A DNA stretch of 64,000 nucleotides from Kribbella sp. NBC_00382 (GCF_036067295.1 NZ_CP107954.1:8184001-8248000), one strand, 5' to 3'; positions 17,760-27,275 are shown, numbered from the stretch's first letter. The notes: generated from the sequence alone by a model not told the origin. Numbers and translations: made by a program.

Positions 17760-18869
17760 ATGGGTAAGGGTCGCTGGGTTTTGGTGGCGGTTGTGGTGGC
17801 TGGGGTGGTTGGTGGGTGCTCCGATGGGGGTGGGGATGCGCAGCCGTCGTTGTCTACTTCTTCGCCTAATGGGCCGAGTGGGACGGCGACCGGGAAGGCG
17901 GTGAAGCTGGCGGTGGCTGGGGTGGTGGCTACTGGGGTGGAGGTGCCTTGGGGGTTGGCGTTCTTGCCGGATAGCAGTGCGTTGGTGACTGAGCGGGATT
18001 CGGGACGGATCAAGCGGGTGACCGGCAGCGGGCAGGTCAGTGACGTCGGGACGGTGGAGGGGGTTGACGCGTCGTCGGAGGGTGGGCTGCTGGGGATCGC
18101 GGTGGATCCGCAGTACCCGAAGAGGCCTTACATCTATGTGTACTACTCCAGCGGGGATGACAATCGGATCGCTCGGCTCACCTACAGCAACGGCGGGATC
18201 AGTGAGCCGACGGTGATTCTGGAGGGGATTCCGCAGGCGGCGATTCACAACGGTGGGCGGTTGCGATTCGGGCCGGATGGGTTCCTGTACGCCGGTACTG
18301 GCGACGGCGCGGATCGGCCGAACTCGCAGAGCGACGACTCGCTCGGCGGCAAGGTGCTGCGGATCACCACGGACGGCAAACCCGCACCGGGCAACCCCGG
18401 TGGCAGGTTGTGGATCTCCAAGGGGCATCGCAACGTCCAGGGGCTCGCGTTCGACGGGTCGCAGTTGTACGCCGCGGAGTTCGGGCAGGACACCTGGGAC
18501 GAGCTGAACGCGATCACGCCGGGAGCGAACTACGGCTGGCCGGCCGCCGAGGGGGTCAGCAGTCTGGACGGCATGGTCGACCCGATCGCGCAGTGGCCGA
18601 CGAAGGACGCCTCCCCCAGCGGGATCACGTTTGCCCAGGGCTACATCTTCATGGCCGGTCTACGAGGTGAACGCCTGTGGGCGATCCCAGTTGCCGACGG
18701 CAAGCGTACGGGTGATCCGGTCGCCTTCTTCACCGGCAAGTACGGTCGCCTCCGCACGGTCGAAGCCGCCCACGACGGCTCCCTCTGGCTGACCACGTCC
18801 AACACCGACGGCCGAGGCGACCCCGGGCCCGGCGACGACCAGATCCTCCGGATCACCATCACCCGCTAG
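17760..18869 (+). CDS. PQQ-dependent sugar dehydrogenase-like lipoprotein
   Basis: 369 residues from ATG 17760; an ATG nine bases upstream is possible. The signal peptide ends in a lipobox (VVGGC, Cys20), followed by a Ser/Gly-rich linker, so the protein is probably anchored outside the membrane. The rest is the six-bladed beta-propeller of the glucose/sorbosone dehydrogenase family: VPWGLAFLPD, VTERDSGRI, EGGLLGIAVDP, HNGGRLRFGPDGFLYAGTGD, SLGGKVLRI, GHRNVQGLAFD, GANYGWP. Family members oxidise sugars with PQQ as cofactor; substrate and cofactor use here are not shown by sequence. Divergent from the deformylase gene. Confidence 0.88.
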   Translation: MGKGRWVLVAVVVAGVVGGCSDGGGDAQPSLSTSSPNGPSGTATGKAVKLAVAGVVATGVEVPWGLAFLPDSSALVTERDSGRIKRVTGSGQVSDVGTVEGVDASSEGGLLGIAVDPQYPKRPYIYVYYSSGDDNRIARLTYSNGGISEPTVILEGIPQAAIHNGGRLRFGPDGFLYAGTGDGADRPNSQSDDSLGGKVLRITTDGKPAPGNPGGRLWISKGHRNVQGLAFDGSQLYAAEFGQDTWDELNAITPGANYGWPAAEGVSSLDGMVDPIAQWPTKDASPSGITFAQGYIFMAGLRGERLWAIPVADGKRTGDPVAFFTGKYGRLRTVEAAHDGSLWLTTSNTDGRGDPGPGDDQILRITITR

Positions 18870-18905
18870 CCCCTCCGCACCCAGCCACACTGACCAGTTC
18901 TGGCG

Positions 18906-18975
18906 ACCTTGAACACCTTGTGGTGACCTCGGACATGGAATTACCTGTTCAAGGTCACCACTAGGTGTTCAAGGT
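18906..18975. repeat. 24-bp inverted repeat between convergent genes
   Basis: Arms 18906-18929 and 18952-18975 match at 23 of 24 positions with a 22-base spacer. It lies between the convergent sugar dehydrogenase and gatB genes, so a bidirectional terminator is likely, although no T-run follows. A separate shorter hairpin serves gatB. Confidence 0.75.
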
Positions 18976-19017
18976 GCCGACTTCAGGTCGACGGCATGGG
19001 CAGGCGGGTGGAAATGG

Positions 19018-19055
19018 CGCTGGGCCCGGTGCCGTGGTGGCGGCCGGGCCCAGCG
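19018..19055 (-). terminator. gatB terminator hairpin
   Basis: Perfect 12-bp GC-rich stem (CGCTGGGCCCGG / CCGGGCCCAGCG) with a 14-base loop, 10 bases after the gatB stop. Confidence 0.75.
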
Positions 19056-19065
19056 TGGTGGTGGA

Positions 19066-20568
19066 TCAGATGCCGAGGGTCTTGTTCAGCAGTTCGCGGA
19101 CCTTGGCCGCATCGGCCTGGCCGCGCATGTCCTTCATGACCGCGCCGATCAGGGCTCCGGCGGCAGCAGGCTTGCCGGAGTTGACCTTCTCCACGACGTC
19201 AGGGTTGGCCGCGATGGCTCGGTCGATGGCTTCCTGCAGCGCCGAGTCGTCGGAGACCAGGGCAAGACCGCGCGCGGCGATGATCTCGCTGACGCTGCCT
19301 TCGGACTTGACCAGGCCGTCGAAGACCTCGCGGGCGAGCTTGTCGTTCAGGGCGCCCGCCTCGACGAGCTTCTGAACTTCGGCGATCTCCGCAGGACCGA
19401 CGCCGAGCGCGTCGACGTCCTTGCCGGCCTCGTTCGCCGCGCGGGCCAGCTCGCCCAGCCACCACTTCTTGGCCGCGGCAGGAGCGACACCCAACGCGAC
19501 GGTCTGCTCGATCAGGGTCTGCACGCCGCCGTTGACGACATCGCGCATCTCCAGATCGGTGAAGCCCCACTCGGCCTGCAACCGAGCGCGACGAACCGGC
19601 GGCGCCTCAGGCAGCGTCGCGCGGATCTCTTCGACCCAAGAGCGCGCCGGCGCAACTGGCACCAGGTCGGGCTCAGGGAAGTACCGGTAGTCGTCGGCGT
19701 CCGACTTCTCCCGGCCCGAGGTGGTGACCCCGGTGTCCTCGTGCCAGTGCCGGGTCTCCTGGAGAATCTTGCCCCCGGCAACCAGTACGGCGGCCTGCCG
19801 GGTGATCTCGTAGGTGATCGCGCGCTCGACCGAACGGAACGAGTTCACGTTCTTCGTCTCGGTCCGGGTGCCCAACGAAGACGAACCGGACGGCTTCAGC
19901 GACACGTTGGCGTCACACCGCAGCGACCCCTGGTCCATCCGTACGTCGGAGACGTCCAGCGCCAGCAGCAGATCGCGCAGCATGCTCACGTACGCACGCG
20001 CGACCGCGGCCGCCTTGGCCGGCGGGACCTCGATCGTCTTGGTGACGATCTCGATCAGCGGGATGCCGGCCCGGTTGTAGTCGACCAGCGAGTGCGACGC
20101 ACCGTGGATACGACCGGTCGCGCCACCCACGTGGGTGGACTTGCCGGTGTCTTCCTCCATGTGCGCGCGCTCGATCTCGATCCGGTACGTCTCCCCGTCG
20201 ACGACGACCTCGGTCCACCCGTTGAAGGCGATCGGCTCGTCGTACTGCGAGGTCTGGAAGTTCTTCGGCATGTCCGGGTAGAAGTAGTTCTTCCGGGCGA
20301 ACCGGCACCACTCGGCGATCTCGCAGTTCAGCGCGAGGCCGATCTTGATCGCGGACTCGACCGCCCGCGCGTTCACCACCGGCAGCGCGCCGGGCAGGCC
20401 CAGGCAGACCGGGCAGGTCTGCGTGTTCGGCGGGGCGCCGAATACGGTCGGGCAACCACAGAACATCTTCGACAAGGTGTTCAGCTCGACGTGGACCTCC
20501 AGGCCCATCACCGGGTCGAACTGCGCCAAAGCGTCATCGATGGACAGCACATCAGCAACCACAGTCAT
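19066..20568 (-). CDS. gatB: Asp-tRNA(Asn)/Glu-tRNA(Gln) amidotransferase subunit B
   Basis: 500 residues from ATG 20568, preceded by GGAGG and overlapping the gatA stop by four bases (ATGA); a longer upstream frame lies inside gatA and is not used. GatB binds the misacylated tRNA and phosphorylates its side-chain carboxyl before amidation. Seen: MGLEVHVELNT at the N-terminus, FCGCPTVFGAPPNTQTCPVC with paired cysteines, YPDMPKNFQTSQYDEPI, VDYNRAGIPLIEIVT, and the C-terminal GatB/YqeY tail domain (IIAARGLALVSD to the end). Last gene of gatCAB. Confidence 0.97.
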   Translation of the reverse strand: MTVVADVLSIDDALAQFDPVMGLEVHVELNTLSKMFCGCPTVFGAPPNTQTCPVCLGLPGALPVVNARAVESAIKIGLALNCEIAEWCRFARKNYFYPDMPKNFQTSQYDEPIAFNGWTEVVVDGETYRIEIERAHMEEDTGKSTHVGGATGRIHGASHSLVDYNRAGIPLIEIVTKTIEVPPAKAAAVARAYVSMLRDLLLALDVSDVRMDQGSLRCDANVSLKPSGSSSLGTRTETKNVNSFRSVERAITYEITRQAAVLVAGGKILQETRHWHEDTGVTTSGREKSDADDYRYFPEPDLVPVAPARSWVEEIRATLPEAPPVRRARLQAEWGFTDLEMRDVVNGGVQTLIEQTVALGVAPAAAKKWWLGELARAANEAGKDVDALGVGPAEIAEVQKLVEAGALNDKLAREVFDGLVKSEGSVSEIIAARGLALVSDDSALQEAIDRAIAANPDVVEKVNSGKPAAAGALIGAVMKDMRGQADAAKVRELLNKTLGI

Positions 20569-22070
20569 CGGGTGACCTCCAGCTCCGGAGCCTTCGACAT
20601 CAGCACGCCACCCCACTGATCGGCATACGCCGACTCGAGCGCCGCCCCGACCAGGTAACACAGGTCGTCGCGCATCACCGGCGCCATCACGTGGAAGCCG
20701 ACCGGCAGGCCGTCCTCGTCCGCGAGGCCGACCGGGAACGACGCGGCCGCGTTGCCGGCCAGGTTCGACGGGATCGTGCAGAGGTCGTTCTTGTACATGG
20801 CGATCGGGTCGTTGACCCGGTCGCCGATCGCGAACGCGGTGGTCGGCGTCGAGGGCGACACGAGTACGTCGACGTGCTCGTAGGCCGCCGTGAAGTCGCG
20901 GGCGATCAGCGTCCGCACCTTCTGCGCCTGGCCGTAGTACGCGTCGTAGTAGCCGCTGGACAGCGCGTGCGTGCCGAGCATGATCCGGCGCTTGACCTCG
21001 GGACCGAAACCGGCCTCGCGGGTCAGGCTCATCACCTTCTCGGCGTCGTTCTCGCCGTCGTCGCCGACCCGCAGGCCGAACCGCATCGCGTCGAACTTGG
21101 CCAGGTTGGACGAGGCCTCGCTCGGCAGGATCAGGTAGTACGCCGGCAGCGCGTACTGGAAGTGCGGGCAGGACACCTCGACCACCTCGGCGCCGAGCTT
21201 GGTGAGCAGCTCGACCGCCTCCTGGAAGCGGGCCTCGACACCCGGCTGGTACCCCTCGCCGCCGAGCTCCTTGACCACACCGATCCGCAGGCCGGTCACG
21301 TCACCGCGCCGAGCGGCGTCCACGACGGCCGGTACCGGCTGGTTGATCGAGGTGGAGTCCATCGGGTCGTACCCGGCGATCACCTCGTGCAGCAGCGCCG
21401 CGTCGAGCGTCGTCCGCGCACACGGGCCAGGCGTGTCCAGGCTGGAGGCCAGCGCGATCAGCCCGTACCGCGAAGTCCCGCCGTACGTCGGCTTCACGCC
21501 GACCGTGCCCGTGAAGGCGGCTGGCTGGCGGATCGAACCACCGGTGTCGGTGCCGATCGCGAGCGGTGCCTGGTACGCCGAGATCGCGGCCGACGAGCCG
21601 CCACCCGAACCACCCGGGATCCGGTTGAGGTCCCACGGGTTGTGGGTCGTCCCGTACGCCGAGTTCTCGGTCGAGGACCCCATGGCGAACTCGTCCATGT
21701 TGGTCTTGCCGAGGATGACGATGCCGGCCGCCTTGAGCCGCTTCACCACGGTCGAGTCGTACGGCGGCTTCCAGCCCTCGAGGATCTTCGAGCCGGCGGT
21801 GGTCGGGATGCCGTCCTGGGTCAGCACGTCCTTCAACGCCAGCGGCACGCCGGCCAGCGGGCCGAGCTCGTCACCCGCGGCACGACGTGCGTCGACGTCA
21901 GCCGCCTGGGCGAGAGCGCCCTCGGTGTCGACGTGCAGGAATGCGTGCACGGCGCCGTCGGTGGCACCGATCCGGTCCAGGTGCGCACTCGTGATCTCCA
22001 CCGACGACGCCTGGCCCGAGCTCATCAGCTCGGAGAGTTCGACCGCGGTCTTCCGCGTCAGGTCGCTCAT
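20565..22070 (-). CDS. gatA: Asp-tRNA(Asn)/Glu-tRNA(Gln) amidotransferase subunit A
   Basis: 501 residues, the glutaminase subunit of GatCAB that releases ammonia from glutamine. The amidase-signature triad is complete: Lys80 (PLALKD), cis-Ser155 (GGSGGGSS) and nucleophile Ser179 (GTDTGGS). The start ATG at 22070 has GAGGAGG upstream, in the end of gatC, one base separates it from the gatC stop, and it overlaps gatB by four bases. Length is normal for the family. Confidence 0.97.
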   Translation of the reverse strand: MSDLTRKTAVELSELMSSGQASSVEITSAHLDRIGATDGAVHAFLHVDTEGALAQAADVDARRAAGDELGPLAGVPLALKDVLTQDGIPTTAGSKILEGWKPPYDSTVVKRLKAAGIVILGKTNMDEFAMGSSTENSAYGTTHNPWDLNRIPGGSGGGSSAAISAYQAPLAIGTDTGGSIRQPAAFTGTVGVKPTYGGTSRYGLIALASSLDTPGPCARTTLDAALLHEVIAGYDPMDSTSINQPVPAVVDAARRGDVTGLRIGVVKELGGEGYQPGVEARFQEAVELLTKLGAEVVEVSCPHFQYALPAYYLILPSEASSNLAKFDAMRFGLRVGDDGENDAEKVMSLTREAGFGPEVKRRIMLGTHALSSGYYDAYYGQAQKVRTLIARDFTAAYEHVDVLVSPSTPTTAFAIGDRVNDPIAMYKNDLCTIPSNLAGNAAASFPVGLADEDGLPVGFHVMAPVMRDDLCYLVGAALESAYADQWGGVLMSKAPELEVTR

Positions 22071-22071
22071 C

Positions 22072-22371
22072 TCATGCCTCCTCGGTCAGGATCCGCGGTA
22101 CCCGGAAACGCTGCTCCTCGGCCGCCGGGGCGCCGGACAGCGCCTGCTCCGGCGTAAGGCACGGGACGTTCACGTCGGGGCGCATCACGTTGGTGAGCGG
22201 CAGGGCGTGCGACGTCGGCGGGATGTCCTCGGCAGCCACTTCACTGACCTGGGCGACCAGGCCGATGATCTGCTCGAGCTGCGGAGCGAGGTGGTCGAGC
22301 TCGTCTTCGGTGAGCTCGATCCGCGCCAGTCGCGCCAGATGCGCGACCTCTTCGCGGGTAATCGATGGCAT
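22072..22371 (-). CDS. gatC: Asp-tRNA(Asn)/Glu-tRNA(Gln) amidotransferase subunit C
   Basis: 99 residues, the typical size. Starts MPSITREEVAHLARLARIEL, the family's N-terminal helix, with LTNVMRPD in the middle. GatC stabilises the A-B interface. First gene of the operon; the start is set by the family N-terminus, since the frame is open much further upstream. Confidence 0.96.
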   Translation of the reverse strand: MPSITREEVAHLARLARIELTEDELDHLAPQLEQIIGLVAQVSEVAAEDIPPTSHALPLTNVMRPDVNVPCLTPEQALSGAPAAEEQRFRVPRILTEEA

Positions 22372-22597
22372 GAAGGATTCCAATGGTCTACAGCGAGTTG
22401 CCGGCAGCGTGCGGCTCGCACCTACCTCTACGGACGCGCTCATCCTAGTGGCCCGTTGTGACACTTGTATTTCCGGTTTCCACAGGGTCAATCGTTCACC
22501 AGATGAGAGGGCCCGGCGTGTCACTTTGTTCCGCTCTGTAACATTGGCCGCGACAGGGCGTAATTTGCGTGGCATTCGGCTGGGAGATGATCGTTCG

Positions 22598-23242
22598 GTG
22601 TTCCTGCTGCGATTGATCATCCCGGACCGGCCCGGTTCGCTGGGCACCGTCGCAACGGCACTCGGCGAGGTGAACGCCGACATCCACGCGATCGAGATCG
22701 TGGAGCACCGGCGCGAGAACGGCACTGCCGTCGACGACATCGTGGTCGACCTTCCACCGGGCGTACTGCCCGACCGGCTGGTCTCCGCCTGCAACGGCGT
22801 CCCCGACGTCGAGGTGATCTGGTTCTCCCGGTACGGCGCCGGCGGCGGCCTGCACATGGACCTCGAGGCCGTCGAGCAGATGACGTCCGCTCCGGCCGAA
22901 GCGGTCGACATCCTGGTCGAGCAGGCCCCTGCGGTGCTGCATGCCGACTGGGCCGCGCTGCTGGACGGTACCGGCAGCGAGATCAAGGTCGCGCTGGAGA
23001 CCAGCGCGACGCCGGAGTTCGGCGACCTGGGTGACCAGTGGCTGCCGCTGGAGAAGGCAACGACGCTGGCCGCGCCCGATCACAAGGGTCTGGCCGAGTC
23101 CGTCCTGGTCGCGGCACCGCTGGAGTCCAACCGCCGCGTGCTGGTGATCGGCCGTCGCGGTGGTCCTGAGTTCCTCGGTTCCGAGGTTGCCCGGCTGAGC
23201 TACCTGGCCAACCTCGCGGTCACCATCCGCGCCAGCGCCTAA
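22598..23242 (+). CDS. ACT-domain protein (amino-acid-sensing type)
   Basis: 214 residues with GTG start at 22598. Residues 1-75 form an ACT domain: FLLRLIIPDRPGSLGTVATALGEV, then ADIHAIEIVEHR. The remainder resembles a small GAF-like or unassigned regulatory fold ending in YLANLAVTIRASA. ACT domains bind amino acids and regulate partner enzymes; no partner is fused or adjacent. Divergent from gatC with about 225 bases between them. The start is the least certain point, because the frame is open upstream and no strong ribosome site is seen. Confidence 0.75.
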   Translation: MFLLRLIIPDRPGSLGTVATALGEVNADIHAIEIVEHRRENGTAVDDIVVDLPPGVLPDRLVSACNGVPDVEVIWFSRYGAGGGLHMDLEAVEQMTSAPAEAVDILVEQAPAVLHADWAALLDGTGSEIKVALETSATPEFGDLGDQWLPLEKATTLAAPDHKGLAESVLVAAPLESNRRVLVIGRRGGPEFLGSEVARLSYLANLAVTIRASA

Positions 23243-23254
23243 CCCTCACCCCGA

Positions 23255-23342
23255 ACGATCATTCGCCCCCTTTTCACCCTCGTTGCTCGGCAGCGGTCAC
23301 TGACCTGCTGACGTAGAGGGTGAAAAGGGGGCGAATGATCGT
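23255..23342. repeat. 27-bp perfect inverted repeat between convergent genes
   Basis: Arms 23255-23281 and 23316-23342 are perfectly complementary, with a 34-base spacer. The arms contain a CCCCCTTTT / AAAAGGGGG core. It sits between the ends of the ACT gene and the small membrane protein gene, so a two-way terminator is the simplest reading. The arms do not match those at 18906 or 44897. Confidence 0.85.
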
Positions 23343-23356
23343 GTGGGTGTAGCGGT

Positions 23357-23581
23357 TCAGTTGAACTTGAAGTACCAGAGAGTCCAGGCGCCGGCCAGCG
23401 CCAGCAGCAGGACGGTCCCGATCGCGGCGACCAGGACCGCTGCCAGCGTGTTGTCGCCGTTACGCTCCGGCAGATCGAACTGGGTCGGCCCCCACGGGCC
23501 GCCGCCGTCCACCCGGTACTCCGACTCCGGCGGCGGCTTCGCCACCGGGGTCTCCGCCCGCTTCTCCGGGTTGTACTTCAT
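23357..23581 (-). CDS. small single-span membrane protein, function unknown
   Basis: 74 residues from ATG 23581 (GTG at 23584 possible). The GAGG ribosome site overlaps the stop of the preceding gene, so the two are probably cotranslated. The N-terminal 45 residues are polar and proline-rich; residues about 46-70 (LAAVLVAAIGTVLLLALAGAW) make one membrane span near the C-terminus, a tail-anchor layout. I do not recognise a family. Confidence 0.65.
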   Translation of the reverse strand: MKYNPEKRAETPVAKPPPESEYRVDGGGPWGPTQFDLPERNGDNTLAAVLVAAIGTVLLLALAGAWTLWYFKFN

Positions 23582-23587
23582 CACACC

Positions 23588-25033
23588 TCACACGTAGTAC
23601 GACTCGTACTTGATGCTGATCGATTGCGACGAGTAGTCATCGTTGCCCGAGTGGGTCAGCTCGATCCGCCAGCCGGCCACATAACCAGCGTACGGCTTCC
23701 CGTCGGTGTGTGCGGCGAGGAAGCTCTTGATCGCCTCCACGTCCTCGCCCTTGAGCACGCCCATCGCGTCGGCGACGGCACCCGGCAGGGCTGCCTTCAC
23801 GTCGGCGGGGTCGCCGGAGGCCTCGATGTCCAGGGAATGGATCGTCTTGCTGGAACCACCGAGCGGGAAGATCCGCTGCGAGCCCGACCTGCCCAGGTCC
23901 TTGCGGCAGCTCAGCGTGCAGGTGTACTGCTTCGCCTTCAGCGCCGTGATCATCTCGGCGACGGTGGTCGGGAACTCCTTCTTGGGAACGTCGAAGGACT
24001 CCATCCCGGACTTGCGGCCGGAGAACTGGATCGAGTCGCCGTCGTTGAACAGGTTGAACTTTCCCCAGGAGGTCTCGACCTTGGCGTCCTTCTGGCCGGT
24101 CTTCACTGCCGCCTGGATCTTCGCCACCTCACTGCCGCCGAAGGTGTCGTTGCCGATCGCCTGCAGCGCGGCGTCGAAGACGACCGCGGCGTTGTTGACG
24201 TTCTCCCGGTTCGACGACCGGACCAGGGTGCTGATGATCGTGCCGTCGGCCTGGAACTGGAAGATCACCTCGGCCTGGCTGACGTCGTCGAGCTTGAAGC
24301 AGCCGCGGTGCGCACCCTCCGCGCCGTTGAACAGGTCGCTGCACTGGAACCCAGCGCTCTGCAACTTGTCGGTCGTGCCCTGCGCCTGACCGCCGGCTGC
24401 CGACTGGGTCGGCTGCGGGCCCGGGTTGGTCGTCTTGTCGTCGTCACCGAGAGCACGGACGCCGAGGAACACCAACAGGGCGATCACCACGAGGCCGATG
24501 ATGCCCCCGCCGATCACGAACGGCAGCTTCTCCTTCGGGATGCCGCCCTTCCGCCGCCCGGGTCCACCTGGCCCACCCTGCCAAGGCTGCTGGCCACCCT
24601 GCCATCCGCCCTGCGGCGGCTGCTGGCCCCAAGGCTGACCTTGCTGCCCGTACTGCTGGGGTTGCCCGTACTGCGGCGGCTGACCGTACTGCGGGGGCTG
24701 GCCTTGCGGGGGCTGGCCCTGCTGAGGAGGCTGCTGACCCCAACCGCCACCTGGCTGACCGCCCTGCGGAGGCGGACCTTGCGGAGGCTGCTGACCCCAT
24801 CCACCACCAGGCTGACCGCCCTGCGGAGGCTGACTCCACCCGCCGCCCTGCTGCGGGGGCCGGCCCTGTTCTGGGTGAGGCTGAGCAGGCGGGTGCTGCT
24901 GAGGTGGTTGCTGTCCCCAGCCACCACCCTGCTGCCCCGGCCGACCGCCTTGTCCCTCCGGCTGTCCCCCATGCCCGCCCGGCTGGCCCCCCGGCTGCCC
25001 AGGACCCCACGGTCCTTGTGGCGGCGTCGTCAT
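23588..25033 (-). CDS. membrane protein with Pro/Gly/Gln-rich cytoplasmic N-terminus, function unknown
   Basis: 481 residues. Residues 1-165 are low-complexity repeats built from units such as QPPQGGQPGGGWGQ. One membrane span follows (about 171-193, FVIGGGIIGLVVIALLVFLG), then a short Asp-rich hinge and an extracellular domain of about 270 residues with four or five cysteines (FQCSDLF, HRGCFKL, YTCTLSCRKD), suggesting disulfides. The layout (disordered N-terminus, one span, folded outer domain) is common among actinobacterial envelope proteins. No catalytic motif is seen. Cotranscribed with the small membrane gene. Confidence 0.75.
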   Translation of the reverse strand: MTTPPQGPWGPGQPGGQPGGHGGQPEGQGGRPGQQGGGWGQQPPQQHPPAQPHPEQGRPPQQGGGWSQPPQGGQPGGGWGQQPPQGPPPQGGQPGGGWGQQPPQQGQPPQGQPPQYGQPPQYGQPQQYGQQGQPWGQQPPQGGWQGGQQPWQGGPGGPGRRKGGIPKEKLPFVIGGGIIGLVVIALLVFLGVRALGDDDKTTNPGPQPTQSAAGGQAQGTTDKLQSAGFQCSDLFNGAEGAHRGCFKLDDVSQAEVIFQFQADGTIISTLVRSSNRENVNNAAVVFDAALQAIGNDTFGGSEVAKIQAAVKTGQKDAKVETSWGKFNLFNDGDSIQFSGRKSGMESFDVPKKEFPTTVAEMITALKAKQYTCTLSCRKDLGRSGSQRIFPLGGSSKTIHSLDIEASGDPADVKAALPGAVADAMGVLKGEDVEAIKSFLAAHTDGKPYAGYVAGWRIELTHSGNDDYSSQSISIKYESYYV

Positions 25034-25114
25034 ATCTGCTCCTTAGAAACCACGTCGAGAAGGTGAAAGCTAACAGTCGGACGGATCAGTGGAGCAGCTG
25101 GATCCGTCGACTTG

Positions 25115-27244
25115 TCAGCCCTCGTCCGGCTCGCGATTCGTCGCGACCGCCGCGGCCGCCTCCGGCCCGTCGGTGAGCAGCACCACGAAGCCCGCGGCGT
25201 CGAGGATCGGCACCCCGAGCTGGACCGCCTTGTCGTACTTGGATCCGGGCGAGTCGCCGACCACGACGAACGACGTCTTCTTCGACACCGACCCGGCCAC
25301 CTTGCCGCCGCGCGACACGATCGCCTCGGTCGCCTCGTCCCGGCTGTACCCCTCAACCGTGCCGGTCACCACGACGGACTGGCCGGTCAGCGTCTGCTCG
25401 ACGGTCGGCCCGGTGCGCACCTGCCGCAGCTCGACGCCGGCCGCCTTCCACTTCCGGACGATCTCCTGGTGCCAGTCGATCTCGAACCACTCGATCACCG
25501 CGTGCGCGATGGTCGGCCCGACACCCTCGATCTGCGACAGCTCCTCCTCCGAGGCCGCCTCGATCGCGTCGATGTCCTCGTACTCCGCCGCTAGCGCGGC
25601 CGCAGCGGTCGGTCCGACGTGCCGGATCGACAGCGCGACCAGGCCACGGGACAGCTGTTGCTGCTTGGCCTGCTCCAGATTGGCGAGCAGCTTCACCGCG
25701 TTGGCCGACAGCGCGCCGGCCTTGGTGGTGAAGAACGAACTGCTCGCCAGCGCCTCCTCGGTCAGCCCGAACAGATCGCCCTCATCCGCGATCAACTCGC
25801 TGCTGATCAACGCATCGGCTGCCTTGAAGCCAAGCACCTCGATGTCAAAAGCGGACCGCCCGGCCAGGTGGAACAGCCGCTCGCGCAGCTGCGCCGGACA
25901 CGATTGGGCGTTGGGGCATCGAATGTCGATGTCCCCTTCCTTCATCGGCCGCAGTGTCGTCCCGCAGGACGGGCACTCGGTCGGCATCCGGAACGGGTAC
26001 GCGTCCTTGGGCCGTAGCTCCATCACCGGCCCGAGGATCTCGGGGATCACGTCGCCCGCTTTACGGAGTACGACGGTGTCGCCGATCCAGACGCCCTTGC
26101 GCTCCACCTCCTGGCCGTTGTGCAGGGTCGCGAACTCGACGGTCGAGCCGGCCACCCGGACCGGCTCCATCACGCCGAACGGAGTGACCCGGCCGGTCCG
26201 CCCGACGTTGACCTGGATGTCGAGCAGCTTGGTGGTGACCTCCTCCGGCGGGTACTTGTACGCGATCGCCCAGCGCGGCGCGCTCGAGGTCGAGCCGAGC
26301 GCGCGTTGCAGATCGACCTCGTCGACCTTGACCACGACGCCGTCGATCTCGTGGTCGACGGAGTGCCGGTTCTCCCCGTAGTACGCGATGAACTCGTTGA
26401 CCTCGTCCAGAGTCGTGACCCGGCGGGCGCGGTCGCTGACCGGCAGGCCCCACGCCTTGAGCTGGTCGTACGCCTCCGACAGGCGGGTCAGGTGGTAGCC
26501 CTCGACCTTGCCGAGGCCGTGTACTACGAAGCGCAGCGGGCGGCTCGCGGAGACGCGCGGGTCCTTCTGCCGCAGCGATCCCGCCGCACTGTTGCGTGGG
26601 TTGGAGAACGGGTCCTTGCCTGCCTCAACGAGTTGCGCGTTCAGCTCGGTGAAGTCCTCGACCCGGAAGTAGACCTCGCCCCGGACCTCCAGGAAGGCCG
26701 GCGGGTCGTCGGTCTTCAGCTCGTTCGGGATCGAGTCGATGGTGCGGGCGTTCAGCGTGATGTCCTCGCCGGTCCGGCCGTCGCCGCGGGTGGCGCCGCT
26801 GACCAGCCGGCCGTTCTCGTAGACCAGGTCGAGCGCCAGGCCGTCCACCTTGAGCTCACACAGGAATCCGCTCTGGTGGATCTGCGCGACGGTGACCTCA
26901 CGCTCCAGCCGCTTGGCCCAGGCCTCCATCTGCTCGGCGGAGAAGGCGTTGCCCAGGCTCTCCATCCGCTGCGGGTGCTCGACCGCGGTGAACAGCGTCG
27001 AGATCGGCACGCCGACCTTCTGCGTCGGTGAGTCCGGCGTCTGCAGCTCGGAGTACTGCTCCTCGATCCCCTGCAGTTCGTGCATCAACGCGTCGAAGTC
27101 TTCGTCGGAGATGGTCGAGGTCGCCATGTAGTAGCGGAACCGGTGCTCCTCGATCTCCCGGCTCAGCTCGGCATGCCGCTCCCGCACCTCCGGCGGCGCG
27201 GCGGGCTGCTCGGCGGCACTGGTCTCGGGAATCTCCGTACTCAT
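25115..27244 (-). CDS. ligA: NAD-dependent DNA ligase
   Basis: 709 residues. N-terminal Ia region (HRFRYYM), adenylation domain with the AMP-accepting lysine in CELKVDG (Lys132), ATRGDGRTGEDIT, OB fold with GRTGRVTPFGVMEPV, a four-cysteine zinc finger (CPSCG ... CPNAQSCPAQ), helix-hairpin-helix repeats and a C-terminal BRCT domain (VVVTGTVEGYSRDEA, VVVGDSPGSKYDKA). This is the complete domain set. It seals nicks during replication and repair. It follows the MetE-like gene by about 31 bases. Confidence 0.97.
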   Translation of the reverse strand: MSTEIPETSAAEQPAAPPEVRERHAELSREIEEHRFRYYMATSTISDEDFDALMHELQGIEEQYSELQTPDSPTQKVGVPISTLFTAVEHPQRMESLGNAFSAEQMEAWAKRLEREVTVAQIHQSGFLCELKVDGLALDLVYENGRLVSGATRGDGRTGEDITLNARTIDSIPNELKTDDPPAFLEVRGEVYFRVEDFTELNAQLVEAGKDPFSNPRNSAAGSLRQKDPRVSASRPLRFVVHGLGKVEGYHLTRLSEAYDQLKAWGLPVSDRARRVTTLDEVNEFIAYYGENRHSVDHEIDGVVVKVDEVDLQRALGSTSSAPRWAIAYKYPPEEVTTKLLDIQVNVGRTGRVTPFGVMEPVRVAGSTVEFATLHNGQEVERKGVWIGDTVVLRKAGDVIPEILGPVMELRPKDAYPFRMPTECPSCGTTLRPMKEGDIDIRCPNAQSCPAQLRERLFHLAGRSAFDIEVLGFKAADALISSELIADEGDLFGLTEEALASSSFFTTKAGALSANAVKLLANLEQAKQQQLSRGLVALSIRHVGPTAAAALAAEYEDIDAIEAASEEELSQIEGVGPTIAHAVIEWFEIDWHQEIVRKWKAAGVELRQVRTGPTVEQTLTGQSVVVTGTVEGYSRDEATEAIVSRGGKVAGSVSKKTSFVVVGDSPGSKYDKAVQLGVPILDAAGFVVLLTDGPEAAAAVATNREPDEG

Positions 27245-27275
27245 AGCCAGAACCTACCGCCCGCCAGGGACATTT

